A stretch of DNA of 64,000 nt, taken from positions 1,736,001-1,800,000 of the forward strand of contig CBDFMN010000003.1 in assembly GCA_965249685.1 (NCBI GenBank), in the 5' to 3' direction. A program made the position numbers and the translations under genes. The stretch's first letter is position 1. Each line of letters starts with the position of its first letter. The notes beneath the pieces are model-generated. The model worked only from the letters and a program-made list of their open reading frames with translations. It was not told the origin of the DNA and searched no databases. Below are positions 27,693-37,327 of the stretch, piece after piece. This DNA comes from RH-AL1 sp965249685 (GTDB taxonomy: Bacteria; Pseudomonadota; Alphaproteobacteria; Rhizobiales; Beijerinckiaceae).

Positions 27693-29450
27693 ATGGACGA
27701 TCTATGTCGTTACGTAGCGCGCCCGTGGTCGTTCTTCGCGCGCTACATCGCCAAGCGGCCCTTGGAGCACGGCATCATCGTCACGAGCGTCATCGCCGCG
27801 GTCGGTTGTTCCGTCAGTACGCAATACGGCCTCAAGGCACTGGTCGACGCCCTCGCCGCCGGCCCGACGGCTGGAAAGGTCTGGGCACCCCTCCTCGTTC
27901 TCGGCCTGCTCATCGCGGCGGACAACATGCTGTGGCGTGCGGCGAGCCTCCTCGCCAGCTTCACCTTCGTGCGGGTCACTGGCGACATCCGCCGCGACCT
28001 TTTCCGTCACCTGACCGGCCATTCCCCCGCGTTCTTCTCAGACCGTCCGCCTGGCACGCTGGCGAGCCGGGTCACCGCGACCTCAAACGCGTTCTTCACG
28101 ATCGAGAACATGTTCGTGTGGAACGTGATGCCGCCTTGCGCCGCCTCATTGGCGGCAATCCTTTACGTCGCAAGCGTGAGTGGCGTGATGGCCGGCACTC
28201 TCGCCGCGATCTCGGCGGTCATGATCGCCGTCATGTTCACGATTGCGGCCGCCGGCAAGCCGCTACACCACGATTTCGCGGAGAAGGCCGCCGCGGTCGA
28301 TGGCGAGGTGGTCGATCTCGTCGGCAACATGTCGCTCGTCAAATCCTTCGGCCAGCTCTCCTACGAATTCCTGCGCTTCGATCGAACGCTCGACCGCGAG
28401 ATGACGGCGCGTCGCCGTAGCCTGCTCTACCTCGAACGCTTGCGCGTGATCCACGCGGTGGTCACGGTCGGAGCCGCAGTCGCGATGCTCTACTGGGTCG
28501 TCAGCCTGTGGAAGGCCGGGCACGCGAGCGCCGGCCAGGTGGTGCTCGTCTGTTCACTGGGACTGTCCGTGTTGAGCGCGACGCGGGACCTCGCCGTTGC
28601 CCTCGTCGACGCGACACAGCACATCGCCAGACTTGCGGAAGCGGTGTCTACCCTCCTCGTTCCGCACCAGTTGCAGGACCATCCCGAGGCACGCGCGCTG
28701 GTGCCCCGCAGCGCAAGCGTCGTGTTCCAGGGAGTTAACTTCACCTATCCCGGGAGCCGCCCTGTCCTTGATAATTTTAATCTGCGGATCGAGCCCGGCC
28801 AATGGATCGGTCTCATCGGCGAGTCTGGTGGAGGTAAATCCACCTTGTTCGCGCTGCTGCAGCGCTTCTACGAAGTCCAGGGCGGTCGCGTTCTGGTGGA
28901 TGGACAAGATATCAAACTGGTCACGCGCGAGAGTCTGCTCGAGGCGATCACCGTCGTACCGCAGGACATTTCGCTGTTCCACCGCACGCTGCTCGAGAAC
29001 ATCCGATACGGGCGGCCGGACGCCAGCGACGAGGACGTGTGGGCAGCAGCGACCGCCGCCAACTGCCGCGACTTCATCGAGGCCTTGCCCGAGGGGCTCG
29101 ACACCCTGGTCGGGGACCGCGGCACCAAACTATCCGGTGGACAGCGGCAGCGGATCGCCATCGCGCGCGCCATGCTGAAGAACTCTCCCATTCTCCTCCT
29201 CGACGAGGCGACATCGGCTCTCGACACGAAGTCCGAGGATGCCGTGCGTGCGGCGCTCGAGCACCTCATGCACGGCCGAACCGTCATCGCCATCGCGCAT
29301 CGGCTCTTGACGTTGAAGGGCTTCGATCGGCTGATCACGCTTGAAGGTGGCGCGATCGTCCGGGACATCCCGCCAGAAGCCGATCCGGTAACAGCGGGGT
29401 CGGCGGCCGCAACGCCCGCGCATCCCAAAACCCGTGAGAAAGTCGCGTAA
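27693..29450 (+). CDS. ABC exporter half-transporter (membrane + ATPase)
   Basis: A 585-residue fused permease and ATPase of the MsbA/lipid-drug exporter type. Six hydrophobic helices (about 20-300) are followed by an ATPase with Walker A GESGGGKST, Q-loop VVPQDISLF, signature LSGGQRQR, Walker B ILLLDEATSALD and switch His in IAIAHRL. It works as a homodimer in the inner membrane, exporting a lipid, peptide or drug. ATG 27693 is chosen for GGAGG upstream; the 46 codons before it lack family character. It lies downstream of an MFS gene and before an FMN reductase gene. Confidence 0.88.
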   Translation: MDDLCRYVARPWSFFARYIAKRPLEHGIIVTSVIAAVGCSVSTQYGLKALVDALAAGPTAGKVWAPLLVLGLLIAADNMLWRAASLLASFTFVRVTGDIRRDLFRHLTGHSPAFFSDRPPGTLASRVTATSNAFFTIENMFVWNVMPPCAASLAAILYVASVSGVMAGTLAAISAVMIAVMFTIAAAGKPLHHDFAEKAAAVDGEVVDLVGNMSLVKSFGQLSYEFLRFDRTLDREMTARRRSLLYLERLRVIHAVVTVGAAVAMLYWVVSLWKAGHASAGQVVLVCSLGLSVLSATRDLAVALVDATQHIARLAEAVSTLLVPHQLQDHPEARALVPRSASVVFQGVNFTYPGSRPVLDNFNLRIEPGQWIGLIGESGGGKSTLFALLQRFYEVQGGRVLVDGQDIKLVTRESLLEAITVVPQDISLFHRTLLENIRYGRPDASDEDVWAAATAANCRDFIEALPEGLDTLVGDRGTKLSGGQRQRIAIARAMLKNSPILLLDEATSALDTKSEDAVRAALEHLMHGRTVIAIAHRLLTLKGFDRLITLEGGAIVRDIPPEADPVTAGSAAATPAHPKTREKVA

Positions 29451-29523
29451 CAGGCCCGGCGTCGCATCAGCCGTGTAACCCGCCTGCAGGCGGCGGTCCG
29501 GAAGCTTGACGAGGATACGGCCC

Positions 29524-30114
29524 ATGCAAGACAAGATCCTGATCTTTTACGGTTCCTATCGATCAGACCGGGAGGGGATTCGCCTAGCGGATTTTCTCGT
29601 TCGCGCCTTGACCGAGCGCGGCGACAGTCCCGAACTGATCGATGCCAGGGCTCTCGACCTGCCGATGCTGGACCGGATGTACAAGGAATATCCGAAGGGC
29701 ACGGCGCCACCCGTGCTGGAAACCTTGGCGGAGAAAATTCGGCATGCGGACGCCTTCGTGTTCGTCGTCGGCGAATACAATTGGAGCATCCAGCCCGGCC
29801 TCAAGAACCTGACCGACCACTTTCTCGAAGAGTGGTTCTGGCGACCGGCCGCCCTCGCTAGCTACTCTGCGGGCCGCTTTGCCGGAGTCCGCTCCGCCCT
29901 CGCGTGGCACGGCATCCTTTCGGAACAGGGGATGGTCGTAATCTCTAGTTCGCTCGCCGTCGGCAACATCGATCGAGCGCTCAGCGCCTCGGGCGAGCCC
30001 ACCGGGGGCGGTGGCGCGGCGCTCACTCGCGCGTTCCCGCGTTTTGCGGACGACCTCGCGTGGTGGAGCGAAGCGGCTCGCTCGCAGCACGACCGCCGGA
30101 AGCCCCCTTTCTGA
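29524..30114 (+). CDS. NADPH-dependent FMN reductase family protein
   Basis: A 196-residue flavodoxin-like protein. ILIFYGSYRSDREGIRLADFLV is the FMN phosphate loop, and FVFVVGEYNWSIQPGLKNLTDHFLEEWFW is the flavin-ring motif (EYN...PG.LKN). It reduces FMN, quinones or azo compounds with NAD(P)H in the cytosol. It follows the ABC exporter gene by 73 nt and may be in the same transcript. It converges on the Crp/Fnr regulator gene. Confidence 0.87.
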   Translation: MQDKILIFYGSYRSDREGIRLADFLVRALTERGDSPELIDARALDLPMLDRMYKEYPKGTAPPVLETLAEKIRHADAFVFVVGEYNWSIQPGLKNLTDHFLEEWFWRPAALASYSAGRFAGVRSALAWHGILSEQGMVVISSSLAVGNIDRALSASGEPTGGGGAALTRAFPRFADDLAWWSEAARSQHDRRKPPF

Positions 30115-30199
30115 GCGAGGAGGTAAACCATTTCGGGCTGGCCCGCTCTGCAACGGCATGCGGGCCGTTGCTCGACGTAGAGCATGCTCGGGTTGCTGC

Positions 30200-30994
30200 T
30201 TACCGCCTCGGTGAGATCGCATCGGTTTCGCTTTGCCGGCAGGGCAGAACCTGACGACACTCGTGCTCTTTGGCTGCGGCATGAAGGTAGGTGGCATCAA
30301 AGCCCGAAATTTCGCGCATGGCCACCCAGTCGACGATCGTGACGCAGCGACTACGAAAACGGATGTAGTTCTGCTCGCGCAAGTATTGCAGGGTTCGATT
30401 GACGTGAACGAACGATATCCCCAATGCCTCGCTGAGATGCTCCTGCGTGAGCGGCAGCGGGAAGCTACTGTCGCGCAACTCGCCGATACCGTCGAATCGT
30501 GCGGCCATTTCCATCAAGAAGTGCGCGATCCGGACCGTAGCCCTGCGCCGTAGGTTCATGATCCACTCTTGATCGATGGACGTATCGATCATCGTATCCA
30601 GCCATAGGATCCGCATGAGATCGGGGTGGCGTTCGGCTATGGCGAGGAGATCGTTGCGGGCCACAGATAGGGCCGTGGTCGTCATGTGCGTATGGACGCC
30701 GAAGCGCGCCACGGGAAAGAAGATAGATTGTAGGTCCACCATATCACCGGCGATCCCAAACCGGACGATGTGCCGGGAGCCATCCGCGAGGGTCTTGAAT
30801 CGGCTGACCATGCCCGAGATCAGCACTGTAGTGTGCGTAGTATCAGCGCCCTCCGAAATGATGTCGACATTCGCTGGATAGGTACGCGCCGTGGCAGGCA
30901 TACGAAAAATCGCGGCTCGAATATCGGCATGGATCTGGCCTTGACGCTCTAGCCTCCTCACAAAGCCGCCCAATGTTGGCTTAGACCTAGTCAA
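30200..30994 (-). CDS. Crp/Fnr-family transcriptional regulator
   Basis: A cyclic-nucleotide-fold regulator. The beta-roll lies at about 35-130 (VDIISEGADTTHTTVLISGMVSRFKTLADGSRHIVRFGIAGDMVDLQ), followed by a long dimer helix and a winged HTH at about 185-215 (LTQEHLSEALGISFVHVNRTLQYLREQNYI). It has no Fnr-type N-terminal cysteine cluster, so it is probably not an iron-sulfur oxygen sensor. TTG 30994 is preceded by GGAG; an in-frame ATG at 31057 would add 21 atypical residues read from AT-rich DNA. The C-terminal tail after the wing is unusually long. The neighbouring AT-rich region and porin gene are candidate targets. Confidence 0.8.
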   Translation of the reverse strand: MTRSKPTLGGFVRRLERQGQIHADIRAAIFRMPATARTYPANVDIISEGADTTHTTVLISGMVSRFKTLADGSRHIVRFGIAGDMVDLQSIFFPVARFGVHTHMTTTALSVARNDLLAIAERHPDLMRILWLDTMIDTSIDQEWIMNLRRRATVRIAHFLMEMAARFDGIGELRDSSFPLPLTQEHLSEALGISFVHVNRTLQYLREQNYIRFRSRCVTIVDWVAMREISGFDATYLHAAAKEHECRQVLPCRQSETDAISPRR

Positions 30995-31464
30995 GGCTCC
31001 ACTCCAATCACTCGATGAACTACAACTTTTTACTATATAGATTTCAATTAACGTCATTTCACAAAATATAAAGCATCGAAACTTAGATCGAGAGCTAGTT
31101 CGTGCTGAATTGTCTATCTTGTCAAACGAGAATAGTCATTATTATCGTGAAAACAACCTTAAATACCTAATCGATAGGCTTAATTGGGCTGTGCGAGAGG
31201 TAATAGTGCGCGCTACGTATGACAGGCCCGACGCGACGCAGTTGGTCCCTTCTACAGATGAATATGCCGCAGAGCCATGATGTCCAACGATCCAACGGCT
31301 AGAGCTCGCGATCGCTTACCGATCGTTGCTTGCGGTCCCGCCTGTGGCTGGGTGTAGCGGATTTGTAAGGTTCCGCTGCAATTGGGGCGTAAGGCGCTTC
31401 TCACGCTTGCTAGCGACCCTCGTGGTCTATACCGACCGTAGGGCGGAGCTGTCTGGGACGAGCT
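30995..31464. promoter_or_regulatory. AT-rich divergent control region between crp-like and porin genes
   Basis: About 470 nt separate the divergent Crp/Fnr-like gene from the OprB porin gene. The segment 31010-31190 is clearly AT-richer than the rest of the window, as expected for promoters of both genes and for binding sites of the regulator. I see no ORF, hairpin or defined operator. Confidence 0.5.
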
Positions 31465-32871
31465 ATGGTGGATGTTTGGTGCCTGCTATCGGTCGCGCTC
31501 GCTCTGTCCCTTCTCGTAACCCCGTCCTATGCGCAAGCGATCGGCACCCCTGGTGCGGGCGGTGTACCCGACACGTCTGTCGCTTCGCCTGAATCATCCG
31601 GGCAACCGTCCGCTGCGGCAACCCCGAGCATCCAGAGTTCCCTGGGCAAGTACGGTGATCCCGGCGGCATCAGGGCTCTTCTCGACACCAAAGGTATCGA
31701 CTATAGCTTCGCTTATACGTCGGAAGTCCTGGGCAACATCAGCGGCGGCGTAAAGCGCGGCGCCACCTTCGAGGGTCGCTTCGACGGGCAGTTGGATGTC
31801 GACCTGGAGAAATTGAGCGGCGCAAAGGGGGCGGCGCTCCATGCGAGCTTCTTTGAAATTCAGGGACGCGGCCTATCCGGGAACAACCTGTTCGATCTCT
31901 TGACGGTCAGCAACATCGAAGCATTTCCGGTGACCCGGCTCTACGAGGCTTGGGTCGAGCAGAAGTTGGCCGACGGTAAGCTTGCTTTGCGCGTAGGCCA
32001 GCTGGCCGCCGACACCGAGTTCCTCGTCAGTCAGACCGCGACACTGTTCATCGGTTCGACCTTCGGGTTCCCGACCAGCATCACCGACAATTTGCCGAGC
32101 GGGGGGCCGGACTACCCGCTCGCCACGCCCGGATTTCGCCTGAAAGTCACACCTTCGCAGGACGTGACGCTTCTCGCCGCGTTGTTCGACGGCGATCCTG
32201 CCGGCCCCTACGTGCCGGGTAGAAACCAGATCCTGCCGCAGCTGCGGGATGCCTCGGGAACGAACTTCCGGGTTCAAGACCCGCCTTTGCTGATCGCTGA
32301 AGCTCAATATGCCTACAACCAGTCCACCGGCGCGAAGGGGCTCCCTGGGACGATCAAGGTCGGCTATCTCCATCACTTCGGTACTTTTGCAGACACCACG
32401 AAGCCAAACCTTGCCGGTGCATTATCTGGCAATGACGGTGTATACGGCATCATCGATCAGACCATCTATCGGGAATCCGGCGCCAAGAGCCAGCAGGGAG
32501 CGGCAGTCTTTCTCCGTTTGGTCGGCATGCCGGGCGATCGCAACCTCGTCGACCTCTACGTCGATGGGGGCGTGGCCTACCAGGGCTTCCTGGCAAATCG
32601 CCCCGATGACACGTTCGGCGTCAGCGCCGCCTACGCCCGCGTGTCTCCTTACCTTTCTCGGCAAGATCAAGTTGCAGGAACCCCGCTGGTTCGCGACTTC
32701 CAGGCGCTGATCGAGGTCAGCTATCAGATCGTTGTCAGTCCCGGTTTTACAATCCAGCCGGACTTCCAATACGTCTTCCATCCGGGCGCGCACGGCGTTG
32801 CCGATCCTCTCAGCGGCCTTCCGGCGGGGAACGCAGCCGTATTCGGTCTGCGCGCAGCACTGCATTATTAG
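31465..32871 (+). CDS. OprB-family carbohydrate-selective porin
   Basis: A 468-residue outer-membrane protein. A signal peptide (WCLLSVALALSLLVTPSYAQA) is followed by a Pro/Ser-rich stretch and a large beta-barrel. Typical OprB features are GIDYSFAYTSEVLGNISGGVKRG, a FDGQLDVDLEKL strand pair, LYEAWVEQKLADGKLALRVGQLAADTEF, and a C-terminal aromatic strand ending LRAALHY, the outer-membrane assembly signal. It probably allows sugar uptake. The first ATG is used. The divergent Crp/Fnr-type gene may regulate it. Confidence 0.87.
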   Translation: MVDVWCLLSVALALSLLVTPSYAQAIGTPGAGGVPDTSVASPESSGQPSAAATPSIQSSLGKYGDPGGIRALLDTKGIDYSFAYTSEVLGNISGGVKRGATFEGRFDGQLDVDLEKLSGAKGAALHASFFEIQGRGLSGNNLFDLLTVSNIEAFPVTRLYEAWVEQKLADGKLALRVGQLAADTEFLVSQTATLFIGSTFGFPTSITDNLPSGGPDYPLATPGFRLKVTPSQDVTLLAALFDGDPAGPYVPGRNQILPQLRDASGTNFRVQDPPLLIAEAQYAYNQSTGAKGLPGTIKVGYLHHFGTFADTTKPNLAGALSGNDGVYGIIDQTIYRESGAKSQQGAAVFLRLVGMPGDRNLVDLYVDGGVAYQGFLANRPDDTFGVSAAYARVSPYLSRQDQVAGTPLVRDFQALIEVSYQIVVSPGFTIQPDFQYVFHPGAHGVADPLSGLPAGNAAVFGLRAALHY

Positions 32872-32967
32872 ATCGACGAGTGACGTCACAGAGGTCGCAT
32901 GAGGGTGCGTTATCGACGATATCGAAACATCCCGTGTCGCTGGCGAGCTAAAGCTTGAGCTGAGCGG

Positions 32968-33192
32968 CTAACGCCGAGCTCTACGGAACAGAAACGAAAG
33001 CACGGCGCCGAAGCCGAACGCCAGGCCGAGGAGGATCTGCGGGTTCGCCCTCGTGCTCACCGCGATGCGCTCCATGACCGACTCAACCTCGCCCGCCGCA
33101 TTGATCAGGGCGGGAAGCACATCCTGATCGAGGAATACCTTCACTGCCGAAGGCGAGTCCGGCTTGTGCAAGGGGTAGGTGGGACTGACCAT
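32968..33192 (-). CDS. Small single-pass membrane protein
   Basis: A 74-residue protein with a hydrophilic N-terminus and one C-terminal hydrophobic helix (ILLGLAFGFGAVLSFLFR) ending in positive residues, as in small tail-anchored inner-membrane proteins. No family is recognised. The ATG at 33192 has a weak GAGAA upstream. It is divergent from the YdeP-type oxidoreductase gene. Confidence 0.55.
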   Translation of the reverse strand: MVSPTYPLHKPDSPSAVKVFLDQDVLPALINAAGEVESVMERIAVSTRANPQILLGLAFGFGAVLSFLFRRARR

Positions 33193-33308
33193 GGCAATTT
33201 TCTCGACGGGTGAGGCGCGCGGTCCGAACCTTATAGCGTGAGCCGCGGTTCCATACGTGGTGACGGCATGTTGCGCCGTCGATGACAGATGAGATTGGTG
33301 AGCGGTCC

Positions 33309-35633
33309 ATGAGCGATAAGCCGTCTTACAGGCCCTACAAGCGTCCCTCCGGTGGGTGGGGATCGGCCCGTTCGCTCGTCAATATCCTCGCGAGGGAGGG
33401 CGTGCTCGGCTCGGGTGCCCTAGCGTTGACGCGGCAGAACAAGGTCGACGGTTTCCAGTGCGTCAGCTGCGCTTGGGTCAAGCCTGCCAGCCCCCTCCCC
33501 TTTGAATTCTGCGAGAACGGTGCCAAGGCGACGGCTTGGGAGATCACCAGTCACCGCTGCACGCCCGCATTTTTCGCGGAACACACGGTCACCGAACTGC
33601 TGGATTGGGACGACTACCATCTGGAACAGGCAGGTCGCCTGACCCACCCGATGCGCTACGACGAGGCCAGTGACAAATACGTCCCGGTCTCATGGGGCCA
33701 CGCCGTTGCCGAAATTGGGCGCGAGCTGCGCGCCATCGAAGACCGCAAGAGTGCCGTCTTCTACTCTTCCGGTCGTTGCTCAAACGAGGTCAGCTATCTC
33801 TATGGCCTGTTTGCTCGCGCCTATGGCAACAACAACCTCCCCGACAGTTCGAATATGTGCCACGAAACCACGTCCGTCGCGCTGCCGGAGAGCATCGGCG
33901 TGCCGGTCGGTACGGTGGCGCTGGACGATTTCGCCAAGACCGACTGCATCCTCTTTTTTGGCCAGAATCCGGGTAGCAACAGTCCGCGCATGTTGCATCC
34001 GCTGCAGGAGGCGAGCGAGCGCGGCGTGCCGATCATCGCCTACAATCCGTTGCGCGAACGCGGTCTCGAGCGTTTCACCAATCCGCAATCGCCTGTCGAG
34101 ATGATCACGCATCACGAGACGCGAATTGCCTCGCAGTACAATCAGGTGAAGGCTGGTGGCGATCTCGCTGCACTTACCGGCATCTGCAAGGCGGTTCTGG
34201 CGCTCGACGAAGAGGCGCGGGGCGCCGGCCGGCCGCCGGTTCTAGACGACACGTTCATTGCGGAGCACACGCATGGCTTCGACGAGTTTCTGGAGTGGCT
34301 GCGGGCGCAGGATTGGGACGGGCTCGAGCGGCGTTCCGGCCTGCCACGAGCGGCACTGGAGGCCACCGCTTACGTCTACGCGCATGCCAAGGCGGCGATC
34401 GCCATCTATGGCATGGGTCTGACCCAGCATCGTGCCGGCGTCGAGACGGTTCAGATGCTCGTCAACCTTCTCCTCATGCGGGGAAACATCGGCCGCGATG
34501 GCGCAGGAGTCTGTCCCGTCCGTGGGCACTCCAATGTCCAGGGACAAAGGACGGTGGGCATCAGCGAGAAGCCGGAGCTCGTCCCCCTGGACAAGCTCAA
34601 GCAGCAATACGGTTTCGAGCCACCGCGCGACCTCGGAATGAACACGGTGGAAGCCTGCGAAGCCATTCTTGCCGACGAGGTCAAAGCCTTTTTCATGCTG
34701 GGCGGGAACTTCGTGCGAGCGATCCCCGACCGCGGGATCATGGAGCCTGCCTGGCGCCGCATACGTCTCACGGTCAACGTCGCTACGAAACTGAACCGTA
34801 GCCACCTCGTCCATGGCAAAGTGAGCTATATCCTTCCCGTTCTCGGCCGGATCGAGATCGACCAGCAGGCCTCTGGACCACAAGACCTGTCGATGGAGGA
34901 TAGCACGGGCTGCATCCACGGCTCGCGTGGCATTCGCGCTCCAGCCTCGCCCCATCTGATCAGCGAAGTGCGCCTCGTCTGCGAAATCGCAAAAGCGACG
35001 TTGGAGCCCAATCCCCATATGACGTGGGACACATGGCGCGACGACTACCGGACCATTCGCCGCTCTATCGGCGAGACGTACCCGGAAATTTTCCACGACT
35101 ACGATATGCGCATGTGGGAGCCCGGCGGATTTCAACGTCCGCTTCCGGCACGTCACCGCCGTTGGATGACCAAGAACGGGCTTGCCAACTTTATCACTCC
35201 GCGTGGCCTAGACGAAGATCTCGATATGCCCGATGTCGGCCACGACGTACTGCGCCTGATTACTTTGCGCTCAAACGATCAGTTCAACACCACCGTCTAT
35301 GGCTATACCGATCGGTTCCGCGGCATTTACGGGACGCGCGACATTATATTTATGAATCGCGTGGACATTGATCGGCTGGGTCTGCAGCCCGGCCAGAAGG
35401 CGACGCTGCGCACCTCCGCCAAGGACAAGGTTGAGCGCAAGCTCGCGGGCCTGACAGTCGTGGCCTATAACATCCCTGTGGGATGCGTGGGCGCCTATTA
35501 CCCGGAAGCCAACGTCCTGTTGCCGCTCTGGCACTATGCGGAAGGGAGTAAGACCCCTGCGGCAAAGTCGATCCCAGTCTCGGTCCACAAAGAGAGCGAT
35601 GCGATCGCGATGCCATCTATGGCAGCCGAATAG
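33309..35633 (+). CDS. FdhF/YdeP-family molybdopterin oxidoreductase
   Basis: A 774-residue cytosolic member of the bis-MGD enzyme superfamily, YdeP subgroup. DGFQCVSCAWVKPA near residue 50, the cofactor stretches VFYSSGRCSNEVSYLYG and NLPDSSNMCHETTSVALPESIGVPVGTV, FFGQNPGSNSPRMLHPL, and a C-terminal dinucleotide-binding domain (ITLRSNDQFNTTVYGYTDRFRGI) all fit. In E. coli, YdeP is tied to acid resistance; its reaction is unknown. ATG 33309 is preferred over 33282. No accessory electron-transfer subunit is encoded nearby, as is usual for this subgroup. A terminator-like hairpin follows. Confidence 0.87.
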   Translation: MSDKPSYRPYKRPSGGWGSARSLVNILAREGVLGSGALALTRQNKVDGFQCVSCAWVKPASPLPFEFCENGAKATAWEITSHRCTPAFFAEHTVTELLDWDDYHLEQAGRLTHPMRYDEASDKYVPVSWGHAVAEIGRELRAIEDRKSAVFYSSGRCSNEVSYLYGLFARAYGNNNLPDSSNMCHETTSVALPESIGVPVGTVALDDFAKTDCILFFGQNPGSNSPRMLHPLQEASERGVPIIAYNPLRERGLERFTNPQSPVEMITHHETRIASQYNQVKAGGDLAALTGICKAVLALDEEARGAGRPPVLDDTFIAEHTHGFDEFLEWLRAQDWDGLERRSGLPRAALEATAYVYAHAKAAIAIYGMGLTQHRAGVETVQMLVNLLLMRGNIGRDGAGVCPVRGHSNVQGQRTVGISEKPELVPLDKLKQQYGFEPPRDLGMNTVEACEAILADEVKAFFMLGGNFVRAIPDRGIMEPAWRRIRLTVNVATKLNRSHLVHGKVSYILPVLGRIEIDQQASGPQDLSMEDSTGCIHGSRGIRAPASPHLISEVRLVCEIAKATLEPNPHMTWDTWRDDYRTIRRSIGETYPEIFHDYDMRMWEPGGFQRPLPARHRRWMTKNGLANFITPRGLDEDLDMPDVGHDVLRLITLRSNDQFNTTVYGYTDRFRGIYGTRDIIFMNRVDIDRLGLQPGQKATLRTSAKDKVERKLAGLTVVAYNIPVGCVGAYYPEANVLLPLWHYAEGSKTPAAKSIPVSVHKESDAIAMPSMAAE

Positions 35634-35649
35634 GAGAAGACAGTTCGTT

Positions 35650-35685
35650 GGAACCGGACCGTCCGGCACCGGACGGTCCGATTCC
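35650..35685 (+). terminator. Hairpin terminator candidate after the ydeP-like gene
   Basis: A 17-bp inverted repeat with one mismatch (35650-35666 with 35669-35685) around a 2-nt loop lies 16 nt after the stop of the oxidoreductase gene. It is very stable and GC-rich, but no T-tract follows, so it is either a terminator of the L-shaped type or a 3'-end stabiliser. Confidence 0.6.
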
Positions 35686-36100
35686 AAGGCTGGTGCGATC
35701 AGACACCCGGCCACACAACGCGATCGGGAGCGGTATGGATCGAGGTAGTCTTTTACCCTAGAAATCTGCGCCATTGCTTGAACGCAGTACCGATCTTGTC
35801 ACGTTGGGACGCCGCTCGAGCGATTGGGCGACGCACTGCCCGGAACAAAAGGCCAGAGTGGCTGACCCATAATCCGAGAGTAAAACGGCCTGCTGCGCAC
35901 CAGAGTTGAGAGGGTGCCAGACCACACGCCTATCGCGTGGAAATATGGCGTCCATATCGCCCATGGAACGGGTCTTCGGCTTTGACCGGACAAGTACCAG
36001 CCGTGAGATCCATATCGCGTTTACCTGGCCGTAAGGACGTTACTTTCCGGCCAATTAAGTCCTTGCTCCTAACGTCCTTGGGCACGGGGAGCATATCGCC
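35686..36100. other. Intergenic region before the EAL gene
   Basis: About 415 nt with no supportable gene. It should hold the promoter of the cNMP-EAL gene. A stop codon at about 36056 in the frame of that gene limits how far upstream its start can lie. Confidence 0.5.
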
Positions 36101-37327
36101 TTGATTCATTTGCCTGCCCACGCCTACCTCATCCGCGAGGGAGACCAGCCCACATGCGGCTATCTCATCGAACGGGGAAGCGTCGAGGTGTTGCTCGAGC
36201 GGCTTCATGGCGATCGAATTCTCGCGATCCTGGGCCCGGGCGAGATCGTCGGCGAGATGGCGCTCGTCGATCAGGCACCCCGGACGGCCAGTATACGCGC
36301 TCGCGAAGATTGTCACTTGCTGCCGATTACCGCCGACAGTCTGGCGAAGCGGCTCGCGGCGGCCGATCCCGTGCTGCGCCTTGTCCTCGGAACGATCATC
36401 GAGCGTTTTCGGACGACACTCAGCGGTGTCGGAGGTCTCAAGGCGTCTAATCAACCGGGCAATAAGAAGAGCCTCATCGCCAATGCGGCGGCAACCGCGG
36501 AGCTGCGTCTCGAGAAGGAACTCGAGGTCGCTCTCAGGGAGGGCCAGATCATCGTCCACTATCAGCCCATCGTGCGCCTCTTCGATGGTCGCCTCACGGG
36601 CTTTGAGGCCCTGGCACGATGGGCCCACCCGACGCTCGGACTCGTCTCGCCTGCAACCTTCATTCCGATCGCTGAGGCCAGTGGCCTTAGCGCAACGCTG
36701 GCCAGCATCGCCCTGCGGCAGGTCGTGCAGGCTCTTTCCGGCTTAAGGGAGAGAGCCACGAGATGCTGCGACCGCGTCGACAATTTGCAAATCGCCGTCA
36801 ACATCTGTGGCTACGACCTAATGAACCCCGACTTTGTGAGCGGCCTCGGCGCCATCGCTGCGGACGATTGTCGCGGCGCAGAGGGGATCACCCTCGAATT
36901 GACGGAGACGGCCCTGGTAGAAAGTCCCGGCGAAGCCTCGGAGGCGCTCGAAGAAGCGCGCCGGCTCGGCTTCAAGATCGCTGTCGACGATTTCGGTACC
37001 GGCTATTCCAGCCTCAATTACATCCGGACTTTGCCGGTCGACATCCTGAAGATCGATAAGAGCTTCGTGCAGGGTACGACGGATAGCGCAACGACACGGT
37101 CTATCGTCGCCTCAATGGTGCACCTTGGTAAGTCACTCGGGATGACGGTCGTTGGGGAAGGAATCGAAACGAGCGCGCAGCGCACGCTCCTCCAAACACT
37201 GGGATGCGATTCCGGCCAGGGTCACCTGTTCGGACGGCCGCTTCCGCTCGATCAGACGCTCGACTTGATCAGTGCTTGGCGCCCAGCGTCTGAAGACACC
37301 CCTTCTATTTGTGCGCCATCCGAGTAA
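36101..37327 (+). CDS. Cyclic-nucleotide-binding / EAL-domain c-di-GMP phosphodiesterase
   Basis: A 408-residue fusion. The N-terminal 100 residues form a cNMP-binding roll (YLIREGDQPTCGYLIERGSVEVLL, ILGPGEIVGEMALVDQAPRTASIRA). An EAL domain follows at about 150-395 with the catalytic set intact: GFEALARW, AVNICGYDL, ELTETAL, AVDDFGTGYSSLNYI, LKIDKSF, GEGIET and QGHLFGRPL. It should therefore hydrolyse c-di-GMP, perhaps under control of cAMP or cGMP. The start is TTG 36101, the only usable start between the upstream in-frame stop and the domain. Its 3' end overlaps the converging adenylate cyclase gene by 23 nt. Confidence 0.88.
   Translation: MIHLPAHAYLIREGDQPTCGYLIERGSVEVLLERLHGDRILAILGPGEIVGEMALVDQAPRTASIRAREDCHLLPITADSLAKRLAAADPVLRLVLGTIIERFRTTLSGVGGLKASNQPGNKKSLIANAAATAELRLEKELEVALREGQIIVHYQPIVRLFDGRLTGFEALARWAHPTLGLVSPATFIPIAEASGLSATLASIALRQVVQALSGLRERATRCCDRVDNLQIAVNICGYDLMNPDFVSGLGAIAADDCRGAEGITLELTETALVESPGEASEALEEARRLGFKIAVDDFGTGYSSLNYIRTLPVDILKIDKSFVQGTTDSATTRSIVASMVHLGKSLGMTVVGEGIETSAQRTLLQTLGCDSGQGHLFGRPLPLDQTLDLISAWRPASEDTPSICAPSE

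Noticed and set aside
29480..29493. Perfect 14-nt palindrome between the ABC exporter and FMN reductase genes
   Set aside because: It has no loop for a terminator hairpin and no T-tract; a chance GC palindrome is likely.
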